64,000 nucleotides of DNA from Labia minor (Eukaryota > Arthropoda > Insecta > Dermaptera > Spongiphoridae): positions 61,192,501 to 61,256,500 of the forward strand of contig OY720349.1 in the NCBI GenBank assembly GCA_963082975.1, read 5' to 3'. Shown piece by piece: positions 54,310 through 64,000 of this stretch. The notes beneath the pieces are model-generated. The model searched no databases, was not told the DNA's origin, and saw nothing but the letters and a program-made list of their open reading frames with translations. A program made the translations under genes and the position numbers. Within the stretch, counting starts at the first letter, position 1; the number at the start of each line of letters is the position of its first letter.

Positions 54310-54595
54310 CTCTACAAAGAATTAAAAATTGAAAATATCAACATGTATATTAAAAGAATGAAATGGAGATGAGCAGAACATATTGTAAGAATGGACCTCA
54401 ACTCATGGACAAAAACATCTACAGAATGGAACCCTAAGGAGAGGAGAGGCGGAAAACCTTCGAAGAGGTGGACCGATAATTTGGCTGAGGTGGCCGGTAC
54501 AGACTGGACCGGAGTAGCGAGACAACGAATGTCGTGGAAGCATTTGGCTAAGGAGTCTGATTCCATCATAATATTAAAAAGTACCTAGAATACCT
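54310..54595 (+). mobile_element. LINE C-terminal fragment
   Basis: Reads MKWR, then AEHIVRMDLNSWTK, RRGGKPSKRWTDNLAEVAGT and DWTGVARQRMSWKHLAKE, the W..A.DR..W ending of Jockey/R1-like LINE ORF2. The short piece at 58465-58540 is the same family. Confidence 0.78.
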
Positions 54596-54790
54596 AGATA
54601 TTGCTCAACCCTTTAAAAAATATTGATATAAAATTCATAAATTATTTATTACTATTATTAAATGTTATATCATTCCATCTATCTGGTTATGAATGGAACT
54701 ATAATAATAAGTTCCCCTGTGTGATTCAAATATATATACAATTTTTGCTAGTATAATAAGTTAAGATATGTACTAATATGTAATTTAAAA
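54580..54790 (+). repeat. CCGAGCC-hairpin repeat, middle and end fragment
   Basis: ATTGCTCAACCCTTTAAAAA and ACAATTTTTGCTAGTATAAT match 38910-38990 and 39510-39540. Truncated. Confidence 0.5.
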
Positions 54791-54794
54791 AAAA

Positions 54795-54905
54795 ATTGTA
54801 ATTAAAATATAAATAAATAAAAGCGATTATAAATAAAAATAACATTTTATTTACTAAATATTCCAAATTTTATCATAGATTTTGAATATAAATCTTTTGA
54901 TTAAT
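54795..54905 (+). repeat. Orphan lipocalin upstream segment
   Basis: ATAAAAATAACATTTTATTT and ATCATAGATTTTGAATATAA match the region upstream of lipocalin 3 (58935-59030), but degraded retroelement sequence follows instead of a gene. Probably a remnant of a further duplicate. Confidence 0.55.
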
Positions 54906-54906
54906 G

Positions 54907-55695
54907 CCTAATGAACTTCCTCAACCTCCCTTGGGAACAGAAAAAGAAGACTATTTACAAAAGTTGCGACAGGGAACGAATAAAATACAAGAGGCCGTAC
55001 TTAAACGTGAACAGATGCAACGGGAATGAAGAAACGTATTAAGAAACGATCTTTTGTTAGAGGTGATGAGGCTTTACGTCCACTCTATTAAGCCTATCTA
55101 GGATACAGAATTTTGAAAATAAAGAGAAAGTGTCTTCTAATGAAGTGCTAAATTATGACTCAGCTATTGGAGGCAGACGAATAGAGAGAATGGGTTGGAG
55201 GAAGACCGTGGAGTGTCTCGAGAGGGAAAACCCAATTGAACTGGAGCAGTTGGAGAAAGATTCTAATTCAGAGGAGATGGAAAGGGATAACGGGAGTGCA
55301 AGCGATGTTGGTTCCTCCAGCTCAAAATTAGAACCTCAGGACGACCAGGTGTCATCATCTGAGCAAGAAAATAATAACTACATTGATAGGTTCGGAACCG
55401 AATCCGAGAAGGTATAAGAGACGTGGTGGTCCTCCTAAGAGAAAGATATTTAATTTCCACAAACGGAAAATTATCCCGATAGGAGGTGAACCCTCTGAAA
55501 CCCCAGCATTCGTGGAGACCGAAGATCATCAATACTCCGAAGAAGAAGTTCCAGGTACATAATCTGACAGTGAAATTCCACACCACAATGAATTGGGTAA
55601 AGATATTGTTCCCAGGAGAGGAAGAAGAGAGGGTCTAAGGAGCCAAACTTATTATACCTCTCAAAGGCACAATTCCAAAGCGGTATTCTCATATT
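54907..55695 (+). pseudogene. Degraded retroelement-like coding remnant
   Basis: Pieces such as LRQGTNKIQEAVLKREQMQ and KKRSFVRGDEALRPL resemble the integrase C-terminal region of Ty3/gypsy elements. An acidic Ser/Glu-rich stretch (SNSEEMERDNGSASDVGSSS) and a basic block (RYKRRGGPPKRKIF) follow. Stops and frameshifts throughout. The family call is tentative. Confidence 0.4.
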
Positions 55696-55699
55696 AAAG

Positions 55700-57350
55700 A
55701 GATAAATGGTTACTTTTCGAAAAGATTTTAATCAACTATAAGCTAAAATCTTTTTTAAATAGTGTAAAACGGGATTTTTAATTTCTTTAATATTTGCTAG
55801 TATAGTAAGATGCGAGATTGAAAGACGATTACTGTTTTTGAATATTGTGAGTTCCTATATTGTGGTGAAATTTATATTTATTTATCAAATAATAAATAAT
55901 AAATCATCTAATTTTATTGGTGTTAAGTGTTAAAGAAAATTTAGTCAAGAAATCAAGTTATTTGGATTGGTGTCATTAATGAATAAGTTCTATTTATATA
56001 ATTTAAACTACTGTGTATTATATGAAGAAGTAAATCTTTATAGTTATAAATTTTGGTCGTATATTAGATAATAAAATATATGTTTATTTAAACTATATAA
56101 AAATTAAGTGCAACATAAGGATAATTAAAGGATTACAAACAAAATGTTAATTTAAAATATTATATAATTTTATAATTTATTATGTAATTAATTATATTAA
56201 TTTATTGATATATATTCCAAATCTATGATTAAATTTGAAATTATTAATGAAGAAAATGTATTTCTTATGAATTTTACCAAATACTTCTGTCGCTCTATAG
56301 AATGGATATGTTGTCATGAACCATCCTATTTCTCTAACGGTCCCCATACAATTCTTATAATGTCTCAATTATTTTTAATAAATATTTTATTATAACCTAC
56401 GATTTAATATTTATATTTAGAATATTAACATGTTGACATATGTTCGAGCATTGCTCTCCCATTTTTGGCAAATTAAAAAATTTGCCACCCATTTTTTTGA
56501 TTTTATATATTTTAATTAGGAAAGTAATTTTTTATAAATGTAATTTATTCAATTAATAAGTATTTATGTTATTCGTTTGCCATAAAACAACTATTGAATT
56601 ATATAATTGTAATTTGGTTTCTAAAATATGGGACGAATAGAGATTTCCAATGTTGGCATTCCAGAATCATCCCCCTCTTCTTAATTTTTAAAATTCAAGT
56701 GGGTACGAAAAACAATGTTCTCACTCTCATTCATTTTTTAGACCCCTTGGAGTTTACACGTTTGAGCCTCTCTATTTTGAGAGTTTTAATTATAGCATTT
56801 TCCTATAATTTCCGAAATTAATTTAAAATTGGATTGGATCAATTTTTATTATATTATTTCAACATAATGTAAATAATCGATTTAAAAATATTAATGTTTA
56901 ATATAATTATATTTGAAACAATTTAATCGATAATAATGTTCTTAATATACATTTAATATATTATATCTTGAAAATAATTTAATTTTTGTTTCTGAAATTT
57001 CTAATGAAATTAAATAAATTTTTAAAAAATTATTTAATTTTTAATACACTCTAACACTCTTTTACAAATAATTTAAAAAATAAATAAATTTTGGTATTTT
57101 AATTAAATGAATGCGTGTTAAAAATCGGATTCAGAAGTTTTCAACCCCTCTGATCTACTATATTATGAACTGCACAATAAATACAACCTAAAATTTGAAA
57201 CGTGAATTTAGAAATTTTTTCTAAAATAAAATAAAGTGATTTATCTTCAATTCAATGGTAACCATGGACTATATTATTATTATTATTATTATTGTGGAAT
57301 GTGATCTGCGTAAGATAATACAATGAGGTAAGGATAAGGGAAACAAAATA
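55700..57350. other. AT-rich intergenic DNA, no gene seen
   Basis: TTGCTAGTATAGTAAGATGC at 55794 is a trace of the CCGAGCC-hairpin family end. Otherwise AT-rich with no conserved frames; (ATT)n at 57275-57292. Confidence 0.5.
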
Positions 57351-57384
57351 AAATAGAAGAAAGATGGTCAAATTTTAAAATCGT

Positions 57385-57690
57385 AACATTTTACTAACAA
57401 ATTGCAAACAAAAACTCGACGTGGTTAACTCCAAATGGCATACATAAAACTGAAATCGGCTATATTATGACTACTCATCTGAATACTATTAATAAATTTG
57501 AAGTAGTGGATAAATTCCCATTTTTTACTGACCATAGACTGCAAATAATAGAAATAGAAATATCCAAATTGAAAACTTTCCTAAATTTTCATAAAATTAA
57601 AAAGAAAATTTCTTATAAAATAGAAAAGGAAATAAAAAGAACTGATTATACAAAAACAGAACAGTTCAAAATCAATATAATATATTAGAA
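57385..57690 (+). mobile_element. LINE endonuclease (APE) fragment
   Basis: Reads STWLTPNGIHKTEIGYIMTT, then INKFEVVDKFPFFTDHRLQI. This matches the W.SP.G...EIDY and SDHR motifs that end the APE-type endonuclease of LINEs. The catalytic N-terminal part is missing. Confidence 0.7.
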
Positions 57691-57773
57691 AAAAACTTAA
57701 AAATATACTAGTATCCTGAAATATTCTTAAGCTTACTATTTATACGAATCCTCGTAGAGTATTGGTTATCTTA

Positions 57774-58121
57774 GGCCCGATTCACACACAAGTGGGGTAT
57801 AGCACTGGCGTGGTTCTGGCGTGGAACAGGTTTGTAATGTAATTGCATTAGCTTATGACTCAATACCCACAGATATGGCGTGTTGGAGGCGTGGAAAATG
57901 GCACGAAGACCACTCCGCTCCGACTCCACCGGTGGCTCGTATGGACTGGCACGCCACTTCTAGACCATTTGGAGTGGTCTTCGTGCCATTTTCCACGCCT
58001 CCAACACGCCATACGCCATATCTGTGGGTATTGAGTCATAAGCTAATGCAATTACATTAACAAACCTGTTCCACGCCAGAACCACGCCAGTGCGATACGC
58101 CACTTGTGTGTGAATCGGGCC
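57774..58121. mobile_element. Harbinger-like foldback MITE, copy 3 (348 bp)
   Basis: Same termini as copies 1 and 2, flanked by TTA (57771-57773, 58122-58124). The halves are inverted repeats of each other. Confidence 0.85.
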
Positions 58122-58159
58122 TTAGTTAGCTAAAAAATAAAGAACTTAACTTAAACTTG

Positions 58160-58406
58160 ACATAGCTGACATTCTCGAGGTCCCGGATTCAAGACCCCGG
58201 CCTGGCAAGGGATTCCTCTAGCTGGGGTCTAAGGGATGGAGTCATCCCAGACTCCGGAATCAAAAATGGGAAGTGATCTTATATAAAGTAGCGCCTCCGA
58301 TCAAGAAAATCAAGGTAAAGATGAATAGGACTGGTTCATAGGACATCTAATTAATAAAACCTGCTTGATAGACCTCGTCTTTGCGTAGGGTACAAAACTC
58401 AGAAGT
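58160..58406 (+). repeat. tRNA-related SINE
   Basis: CTGACATTCTCGAGGTCCCG, B-box-like GATTCAAGACC, then GTAGCGCCTCCGATCAAGAA and a tail GACCTCGTCTTTGCGTAGGG. Same family as 8540-8800. Confidence 0.72.
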
Positions 58407-58464
58407 TTTATTTACTGATTATATGAAAAAAAACCTACTACTACCTACCTACCTACTACAAAAA

Positions 58465-58540
58465 TTTAAAAATTGAAAATATCAACATCAATATTAAAAG
58501 AGTACAATGGAGATGGGCAGAACGTATTGTAAGCAGGTCG
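58465..58540 (+). mobile_element. Short LINE C-terminal fragment
   Basis: AAAAATTGAAAATATCAACA and TGGAGATGGGCAGAACGTAT match 54320-54390. Confidence 0.55.
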
Positions 58541-58599
58541 TCAACTCAATTTGATTATAAAATATTTATTTCTAAATTAAGTAAAATTTTTTAAAATAT

Positions 58600-58930
58600 T
58601 ATAAATATAAAAAATATTAATACAATATCAATTAAAAATGAAAGGCAAGAGAAAATTTTTTTTAATCTGGATGGCGTAATTTGTGACATCATATAAATTT
58701 ACTATTTTAAATTTAGAAAATACTAATAAAATTGTTTTTTCTCGAGGCTGATTCCAATACAGATCGATTTTTCTTTATAAATATTATCTATTGAATGAAC
58801 TTCCAAAAATGCATAAGCGGTTTAAAATCTCAAAAATATATATTCAAATATACATATATATAGATATATATATACAATTTTTGCTAGTATAATAAGTTAA
58901 GATATGTACTAATAAGTAATTTAAAAAAAA
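58600..58930 (+). repeat. CCGAGCC-hairpin repeat, 3' part
   Basis: Matches 39300-39540 (CAATTTTTGCTAGTATAATA end, TTTTTCTTTATAAATATTAT). Ends just before the lipocalin upstream segment. Confidence 0.55.
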
Positions 58931-59186
58931 TTGTAATTAAAATATAGATAAATAAAAGTGATAATAAATAAAAATAACATTTTATATACTAAAAATTCCA
59001 AATTTTATCATAGATTTTGAATATAAATCAACAGATTAATATAATTATCTATGTAATATTTTATAAAATTAGATAAAAAATTTATATAACATGAATGATA
59101 TGATAACATAAGATGTTAACTGTAATTTTTATATATAAATAGCATGTAAATAAATATAGGTTATTAATTTGTCCTGAGAATTCGAA

Positions 59187-59196
59187 TATATAAAAG
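59187..59196 (+). promoter_or_regulatory. Lipocalin 3 TATA box
   Basis: ATATATAAAAG with AAATTAGCAG about 25-30 bp downstream, as in lipocalin 2. Confidence 0.7.
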
Positions 59197-59239
59197 ACCC
59201 TATCCAATAAAAATTAGCAGTACCAGTCAAGTAGGAAAA

Positions 59240-60102
59240 ATGAATTCTTTGTTTCAATCTATCAAAAATTTGTTGGCGATGACTCTGATCATATCAGCGT
59301 TGACCAATGCCTGTCCAGATTTCGAAATTGCAACTTTGGATCCTGAAGATTTTGTAGGACCCTGGTATCTTTTGTTTACTGACAAAACCCAAAATATCTT
59401 CCCTCAGGATTGGGTATGTGAGAAAGGGTATGGTTCTCTTCCCAAAAATAATTCAATTGTCTTTAATGTCAATCTATTAGGAAGGTAAGAAATTAAAAGA
59501 ATTGACAATTTTTTTCAAAGAATCTTTTAAATAAATTGGAATTTAAATTTGCTTTCAGTCAACTACAAAAAAATAATATACTTTTACCGATATTTTTCAA
59601 AGATGCCTTAGTAGATGCCAAAGTTGGTGATACAAGTAATTATTTCATTATTTTTTAATATTTTTAACTGTTTTTAGTTTTATTTATTTATTAATTTATT
59701 AATTAATTAATTATTAGGTTTGCCATTAGTACCAGTGTATGTGGATAATTTTAACACTATTATTTATTTCTACTGCGATGAACAAGGTCAGTAAATCTTT
59801 ATTTTATTATAAAATAAATATCCTTATTTATATTTCTAGTAGTTAATAATTATATGAAAATATAAAACTTCTTGTAATCATCCTCAAACACATTCTATTC
59901 CTATTTTCTTAATATTAAAGAAAAAATATATTAATTTGTTTTAGATCGTACCCACCTGTTGGCATTTGCTCGTTCTTACGATTTAATGGATCATGTATGG
60001 AAAATCCTTCAAGATTATCAAACTAAATATAATTTTAACTTAGATGATATTCAAACCACAAATCCATTTCTTTGTAGAACTCATTTAGATGTTAAATATT
60101 AA
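59240..60102 (+). CDS. Lipocalin-like secreted protein 3
   Basis: Four exons: 59240-59484, 59559-59635, 59718-59786, 59945-60102 (182 residues). A signal peptide (IKNLLAMTLIISALTNA) precedes Cys-Pro. SCR1 is DFVGPWYLLFTD; SCR3 is THLLAFARSYDLMDHVW; final Cys in NPFLCR. It has the same four Cys and exon sizes (245, 77, 69) as gene 2, with a C-terminus two residues longer. Exon 2 has diverged most (LLPIFFKDALVDAKVGDT), which may reflect ligand-pocket change. AATAAA at 60206-60211. Extracellular small-ligand carrier by family. Confidence 0.92.
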
Positions 60103-60710
60103 TAACTTAATGTTTTTGTTATTAAAACAACTCTTTTCTTTATAATTAATTCATAAATTGATTTCAAAAATGATATACTATTTTTAATGTAAAACAATGA
60201 GAAACAATAAATAATTAATACTATTTTGCTATTTCATTTACTTTTATCCCAACCCATGATTATTTTTCCATATAAAGATTGTAACAAACTGTACCTACGC
60301 AAAGTTGTCTCTTACCTTCTTGACGAGATACCTTTAGAGAAAATAAAAGTAAATAATGTTGAATTTTTGAAACGTTTATAACTATTCAAATAGAATGTTA
60401 TATTTTTTTAAGTCACTCAGGATCCGCTATGCATAATATTACAATATTATTAATTGAATAATATTTATTAATAATTAATATAGAAAAAAAATTGTTTCAA
60501 AATTAGATTAATTAATCCAATTTATTCGATTTTTTTTTAAATTAATATCTTTTTGTATCTACTTCCTAAAATTAATGGAGAAGCTAAATAATTTATAACT
60601 CCATATTCCAATTGAAACCTCAAATTTCCCAACTTTATTCTTACTCTACATATTCCCTCTGTAACACAATCTTGCCCCTTCACTGCTAGTGCAACTGATA
60701 ATGACTTTAC

Positions 60711-60960
60711 TTAACCAACCATGACTACAAATATTTCGCAATATCCCAAGATAAAATAAAAATTATACGTTGCTCCAATATCCACTAATAGCCAAGTATT
60801 TTTTTCTTCTACTTTTACATCTATATATATCCTTTTGCTGTCCTGATCGTCTTTACGCACAACAAAACAATCGGGCAAATATTTTTTTTTTCCATGAGAA
60901 GTTTTTTTCCCCTCAAAACTTCTCATAAACCGTTTTCCTTTTCTTGGAAGTGCCTAGCCC
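60711..60960 (-). pseudogene. Retroelement protease remnant
   Basis: The minus strand reads RIYIDVKVEEKNTWLLVDIG followed by ATYNF. This matches the retropepsin region, with DIGA where an active enzyme has DTGA/S. It is flanked by stops and is a relic of another LTR element. Confidence 0.5.
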
Positions 60961-60984
60961 AATGACCTCTCTATCGACATTTTC

Positions 60985-61240
60985 GAGAATAATAGGTATT
61001 TGTTTGTGAGATGATTTCATCGTTGGAGTCAAATCTCTTTCCGTCGAGCCATTTCTTCAGGTTTGGAAACAAGAAATAGTCACTCAGGATCCGCTATGCA
61101 TATTACAATTTTATTTTATTGGTTTCCTAAATTTTTTGTGGGACACTTTAATACTGTTAAAATAAATATATATATTAATATAATCGCTACAAAATTAGAA
61201 CGATTTTTTGGGACCTTGAAAGGAACATCTTGTTATTTGA
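60985..61240 (-). pseudogene. Mariner transposase C-terminal fragment, inverted copy
   Basis: The minus strand reads LSDYFLFPNLKKWLDGKRFD and SNDEIISQTNTYYSRK, a better-preserved form of the fragment at 53985-54240. A third trace lies near 60410-60450. Confidence 0.7.
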
Positions 61241-61247
61241 CAAAAAA

Positions 61248-61500
61248 CACTTCGTGGTAGAGGTTCCCCGCCAAGTTGTGTGCCCTAAAAAGTGAGGAAA
61301 TCTAAAAAGTTAGGGCTCCGCAAATTAGTCCGCCAAGTTCCTCCTCTTACAATATTAATTGTTTTTAAAACGTTCATTTCCTGAATAGTGTATTTAATTG
61401 CATTTCCAATAAAAATTTTTCAAATACTCGGTGGTAATGTGGGAGGTACTACCACTATTTGCAAAAGTTTTACTTGGCGGGGAACCTCTACCACAAAGTG
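61248..61500. mobile_element. MITE with ~28-bp terminal inverted repeats (253 bp)
   Basis: CACTTCGTGGTAGAGGTTCC and its inverse GGAACCTCTACCACAAAGTG bound 253 bp. Flanks are A-rich on the left and T-rich on the right, so the repeat may extend outward and no target duplication can be set. Superfamily unknown. Confidence 0.65.
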
Positions 61501-61509
61501 TTTTTTTTT

Positions 61510-62860
61510 CAGATTTCAATGCATATTGTAGAAATGATATTTATTTGAAAGGTACAATAATGTATATTGATGTAGAAGTATTGGTGAAATTATTGATGGC
61601 AATATTTATATCCCTGAATGAATGAAATGTGGGGTGAAAATAATTTAGTCAGAGATTCCACGTTACCTAAAATCTCTCAAATCGTGGCCCAAGTCCTTCG
61701 ATGGGACCAACCACTCATGAGCCACCCGTGGTTCAAGCCGGCGGAAACTTGTTAAAAGATAGGGATGCATGGTAGCATACATTATTACAATAATAATAAT
61801 TAAAATCTGACGTGCCTTGTAACAAAGAATTAATTTGTGATGAATTTTTACATGTACTCGTATATGAAAGTAAAAAGGAAGTAATAATTTGTTACACTTA
61901 ATTAATTTATTTATTAAAGCTATTGTGGTTATTTTCCCTGGAGGTATATATGGAGGGAACACATTCCGTTTGTTTTTTGTAAGACATAACATATTTTTGT
62001 TTCCAATTTTCTCCTATGTTTGAAAGTTTTTCTTAGTTATTTCTTCTTTCTTTTATAGTTTAGTTAATATATTTAAATTTTTTTCTCTATGTTTCCTCCC
62101 TACCTCCCTGTTATTTTCATAATTATTAAAGGAATTTTAATTTGTTTTTTATTTAAATAACATATTGTTTGTATAAATTATTTATTAAAATAAAATAATT
62201 ATTAAAAAATTCTATTTGTAAAGGCCGAGAGGCCGGGTGAAAAACAAAATTAAAATAAAAGGCGATATAATTGATGAGAATTGTTTATTTGAACAATTCA
62301 ATTATTTATGTACAGCAAATTGTGTTAATTTAACAATTACGATATATAAGGACATGAAGAGGATGGTGATAGAGTGAGAATTGTGATTTTATACAAGGGA
62401 GAGAGAGCGAGAGAGAGAGAGATATAAAGTTTGTGTGTATGATGCCCGAAAGTTGGACACGTAATGATAGATTCATGGTATTATTGACTCCATTCGATAT
62501 ATTTATATCGAATCGAATCGGGAATTTTGAATCGGTGCGCCTGAACAATATTTATTAAAATAAAATAAATGCATAATATGTATAATATTTTATTAAATAA
62601 AATAAATGTATAATATTTTAATAAATATAATTATTTTATAATTATTTTATTTTAATAAATAATTTATACAAACAATGTGGTCTTTAAATAAAAATCCCTT
62701 TAATAACACTTAATTAATTGTTCAACAAAATTAAAATAAAAAAAAAATTATTTCAAACTTTTCAATTTAATTTATCCATTGATTTAAATAAGTGTTATTT
62801 ATATGTTTATTAATTTTTTCTTTTGTTTTTTTCTATTTTGGTGCATATATTGAATTAATG
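61510..62860. other. Intergenic DNA with repeat debris
   Basis: A GC-richer block at 61660-61780 reads open on the minus strand (LEPRVAHEWLVPSKDLGHDL) but is not recognised. A (GA)n microsatellite lies at 62398-62423. The rest is AT-rich. Confidence 0.4.
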
Positions 62861-63305
62861 GAAATGGTGAAAAAATGACATTTTTAAAATTGAATATCTC
62901 CGGTTGTTCGTGATCAAAATTAGTGATTTTTTTTTGTTTTTGTCTGGTGGCCTGCCCCTATAAGACATAGACTACTCCCGTATAAATTGGGTTAAAATGA
63001 AATTGAAATAGAAAAAAAAGTGATTTTTTGCGCGTTTTTTGCATTTTTGGCAATTTTGCAAGATGTTTTTGCAACATATTTATACAAAGGTTTTACCAAC
63101 CCACCAAGACAAACAAAATGAGAAATTCCCCATAAAAAATGGTTCAATAGTTAAGGCTGTAGTCCTGTCAATGTTGAAGATGACGAAGGACATGGTAAAA
63201 GTTGAAAAAAATGACATTTTTAAAATTGAATATGTCTGGTTGTAATGAATAAAAATTAATGATTTTTTTTGGTTTTTATCTGGTGGCCGGCCCCTATAAG
63301 ACCTA
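62860..63305. repeat. ~105-bp direct duplication
   Basis: 62866-62970 and 63200-63305 share AATGACATTTTTAAAATTGA and TATCTGGTGGCCGGCCCCTA-type sequence about 325 bp apart. The second copy abuts the point where the broken lipocalin loses its 3' exons. Confidence 0.6.
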
Positions 63306-63327
63306 AAAAAATTATCCAAATATTTTC

Positions 63328-63762
63328 TTGTATCGGCAACTATTATTTCAGCTCCTTTTTCTGTGAAATGTGTAGGATACATTAAATTACTTTTTTGGAA
63401 TCGGCTGAAAAAAATTTTGAATTTAATTAAAAGTTTTTTTAAAAAAATAATTATCTGATTTTATTCTTACCCTCCTAATATATAAGCATTAAAGGTAAGT
63501 ATATTATTTATAGGAGAAGGTCCATATCCTTTAACACACACCAGTGGCTTAACTATGAGGAGGCAGGGGGACATATGTCCCCGGGCGCCAAATTTAGGGG
63601 GCGCAAAATTAGGGAAGTCAATTTGGAACAAAAGAAGAATTAATATTTAAAGTTAAACTGTATTTTGTGTAAGTCAATAAATATTATTTATACGCTTATT
63701 AAAATCTGTTAAACCTGTTTCGTTATTCGTCATTAATATTCTTTAAAAAAAAATTAAATTAA

Positions 63763-63830
<68 letters not shown>

Positions 63831-64000
63831 ATATTTATATATATAAGAAAGGGGGCGCTAATTTCTCAGTTGCCCCCAGGCGCAAGAACCTCACGGTACG
63901 CCACTGACACACACCCAATCCTGAGGGAAGTGACATTGGCTTTTGTCAGAAAACAAAAGATACCAGGGTCCTATATAATCTTCAGGATTAAGGGTGAATT
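63328..64000 (-). pseudogene. Lipocalin copy 4, broken by a hAT MITE and loss of a splice donor
   Basis: The minus strand carries exon 1, interrupted (63471-63541 and 63907 to the right edge), and exon 2 (63328-63404, 77 bp). Both are almost identical to lipocalin 2 (NPEDYIGPWYLLFSDK). A 365-bp MITE sits inside exon 1. The exon 2 donor that is CAA|GTAAAT in gene 2 reads CAAGAAAAT here, so GT is lost. Exons 3 and 4 are not found downstream; unrelated repeat sequence starts at about 63305. The signal-peptide part lies beyond the window. It is opposite in orientation to the other three. Confidence 0.85.
63542..63906. mobile_element. hAT-type MITE inside lipocalin exon (365 bp)
   Basis: Ends CAGTGGCTTAACTATGAGG and the inverse of CAGTGGCGTACCGTGAGG, flanked by a perfect 8-bp duplication ACACACAC (63534-63541, 63907-63914). 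The interior has (TA)n with TTTATATAT periodicity at 63765-63845 and GGGCGC words. Lipocalin 2 shows the same exon without the insert. Confidence 0.9.

Noticed and set aside
55130-55417. Acidic Ser/Glu-rich ORF as a new gene
   Set aside because: It is preceded in frame-broken form by integrase-like sequence and followed by more frame-shifted coding debris; more likely a retroelement relic.

Overview
This is AT-rich eukaryotic nuclear DNA. It has spliced genes with GT..AG introns, a metazoan replication-dependent histone H3 with its 3' stem-loop, a relaxin-receptor-type GPCR, a lipocalin cluster and a dense load of transposable elements. The gene set and element families (Buster hAT, Ty3/gypsy, R2-like LINE, mariner, Harbinger-like MITEs, Helentron-like repeats) fit an arthropod. 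Heavy AT bias and lipocalin expansion would suit a mite or other chelicerate, but the sequence does not fix the taxon.

Layout. (1) 1-1.4 kb: the 5' half of CTNNBL1 on the minus strand, six exons, running off the left edge. (2) 2.6-3.25 kb: an intronless histone H3 gene (+). (3) 7.2-40.2 kb: one minus-strand gene of at least 15 exons encoding a type C LGR (relaxin-family-receptor-like GPCR). LRRNT, ten LRRs, hinge, seven TM helices and tail are all present and in phase. The exons upstream of position 40190 were not found. Its introns hold a complete Ty3/gypsy retrotransposon with identical LTRs (21.5-26.4 kb), a complete Buster-type hAT transposon inserted in an older LINE (13.0-16.3 kb), an R2-like fragment, hAT MITEs, a 249-bp tandem array and, on the opposite strand, an intact LRR-protein gene (33.4-34.7 kb). 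(4) 40.4-43.5 kb: a decayed inverted duplication carrying two Harbinger-like foldback MITEs in one arm only. (5) 44.2-64.0 kb: a lipocalin cluster with three intact four-exon genes (+) and a fourth, broken copy (-) at the right edge, separated by LINE, mariner, SINE and MITE debris.

How it fits together. The host genes have separate roles: spliceosome-associated CTNNBL1, chromatin H3, a peptide-hormone GPCR, a possible CUL2-type substrate adaptor and secreted ligand-binding lipocalins. Everything else is mobile DNA whose order of insertion can partly be read: the hAT sits inside the LINE, the MITEs postdate the inverted duplication, and a hAT MITE lies in a lipocalin exon whose intact paralogue shows the empty site. 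The most unusual points are the -1 frameshift signal and possible self-priming site of the Ty3 element, the DINE/Helentron-like repeat family, the VHL-box-like N-terminus of the nested LRR protein, and the hairpin-cored 249-bp tandem array.
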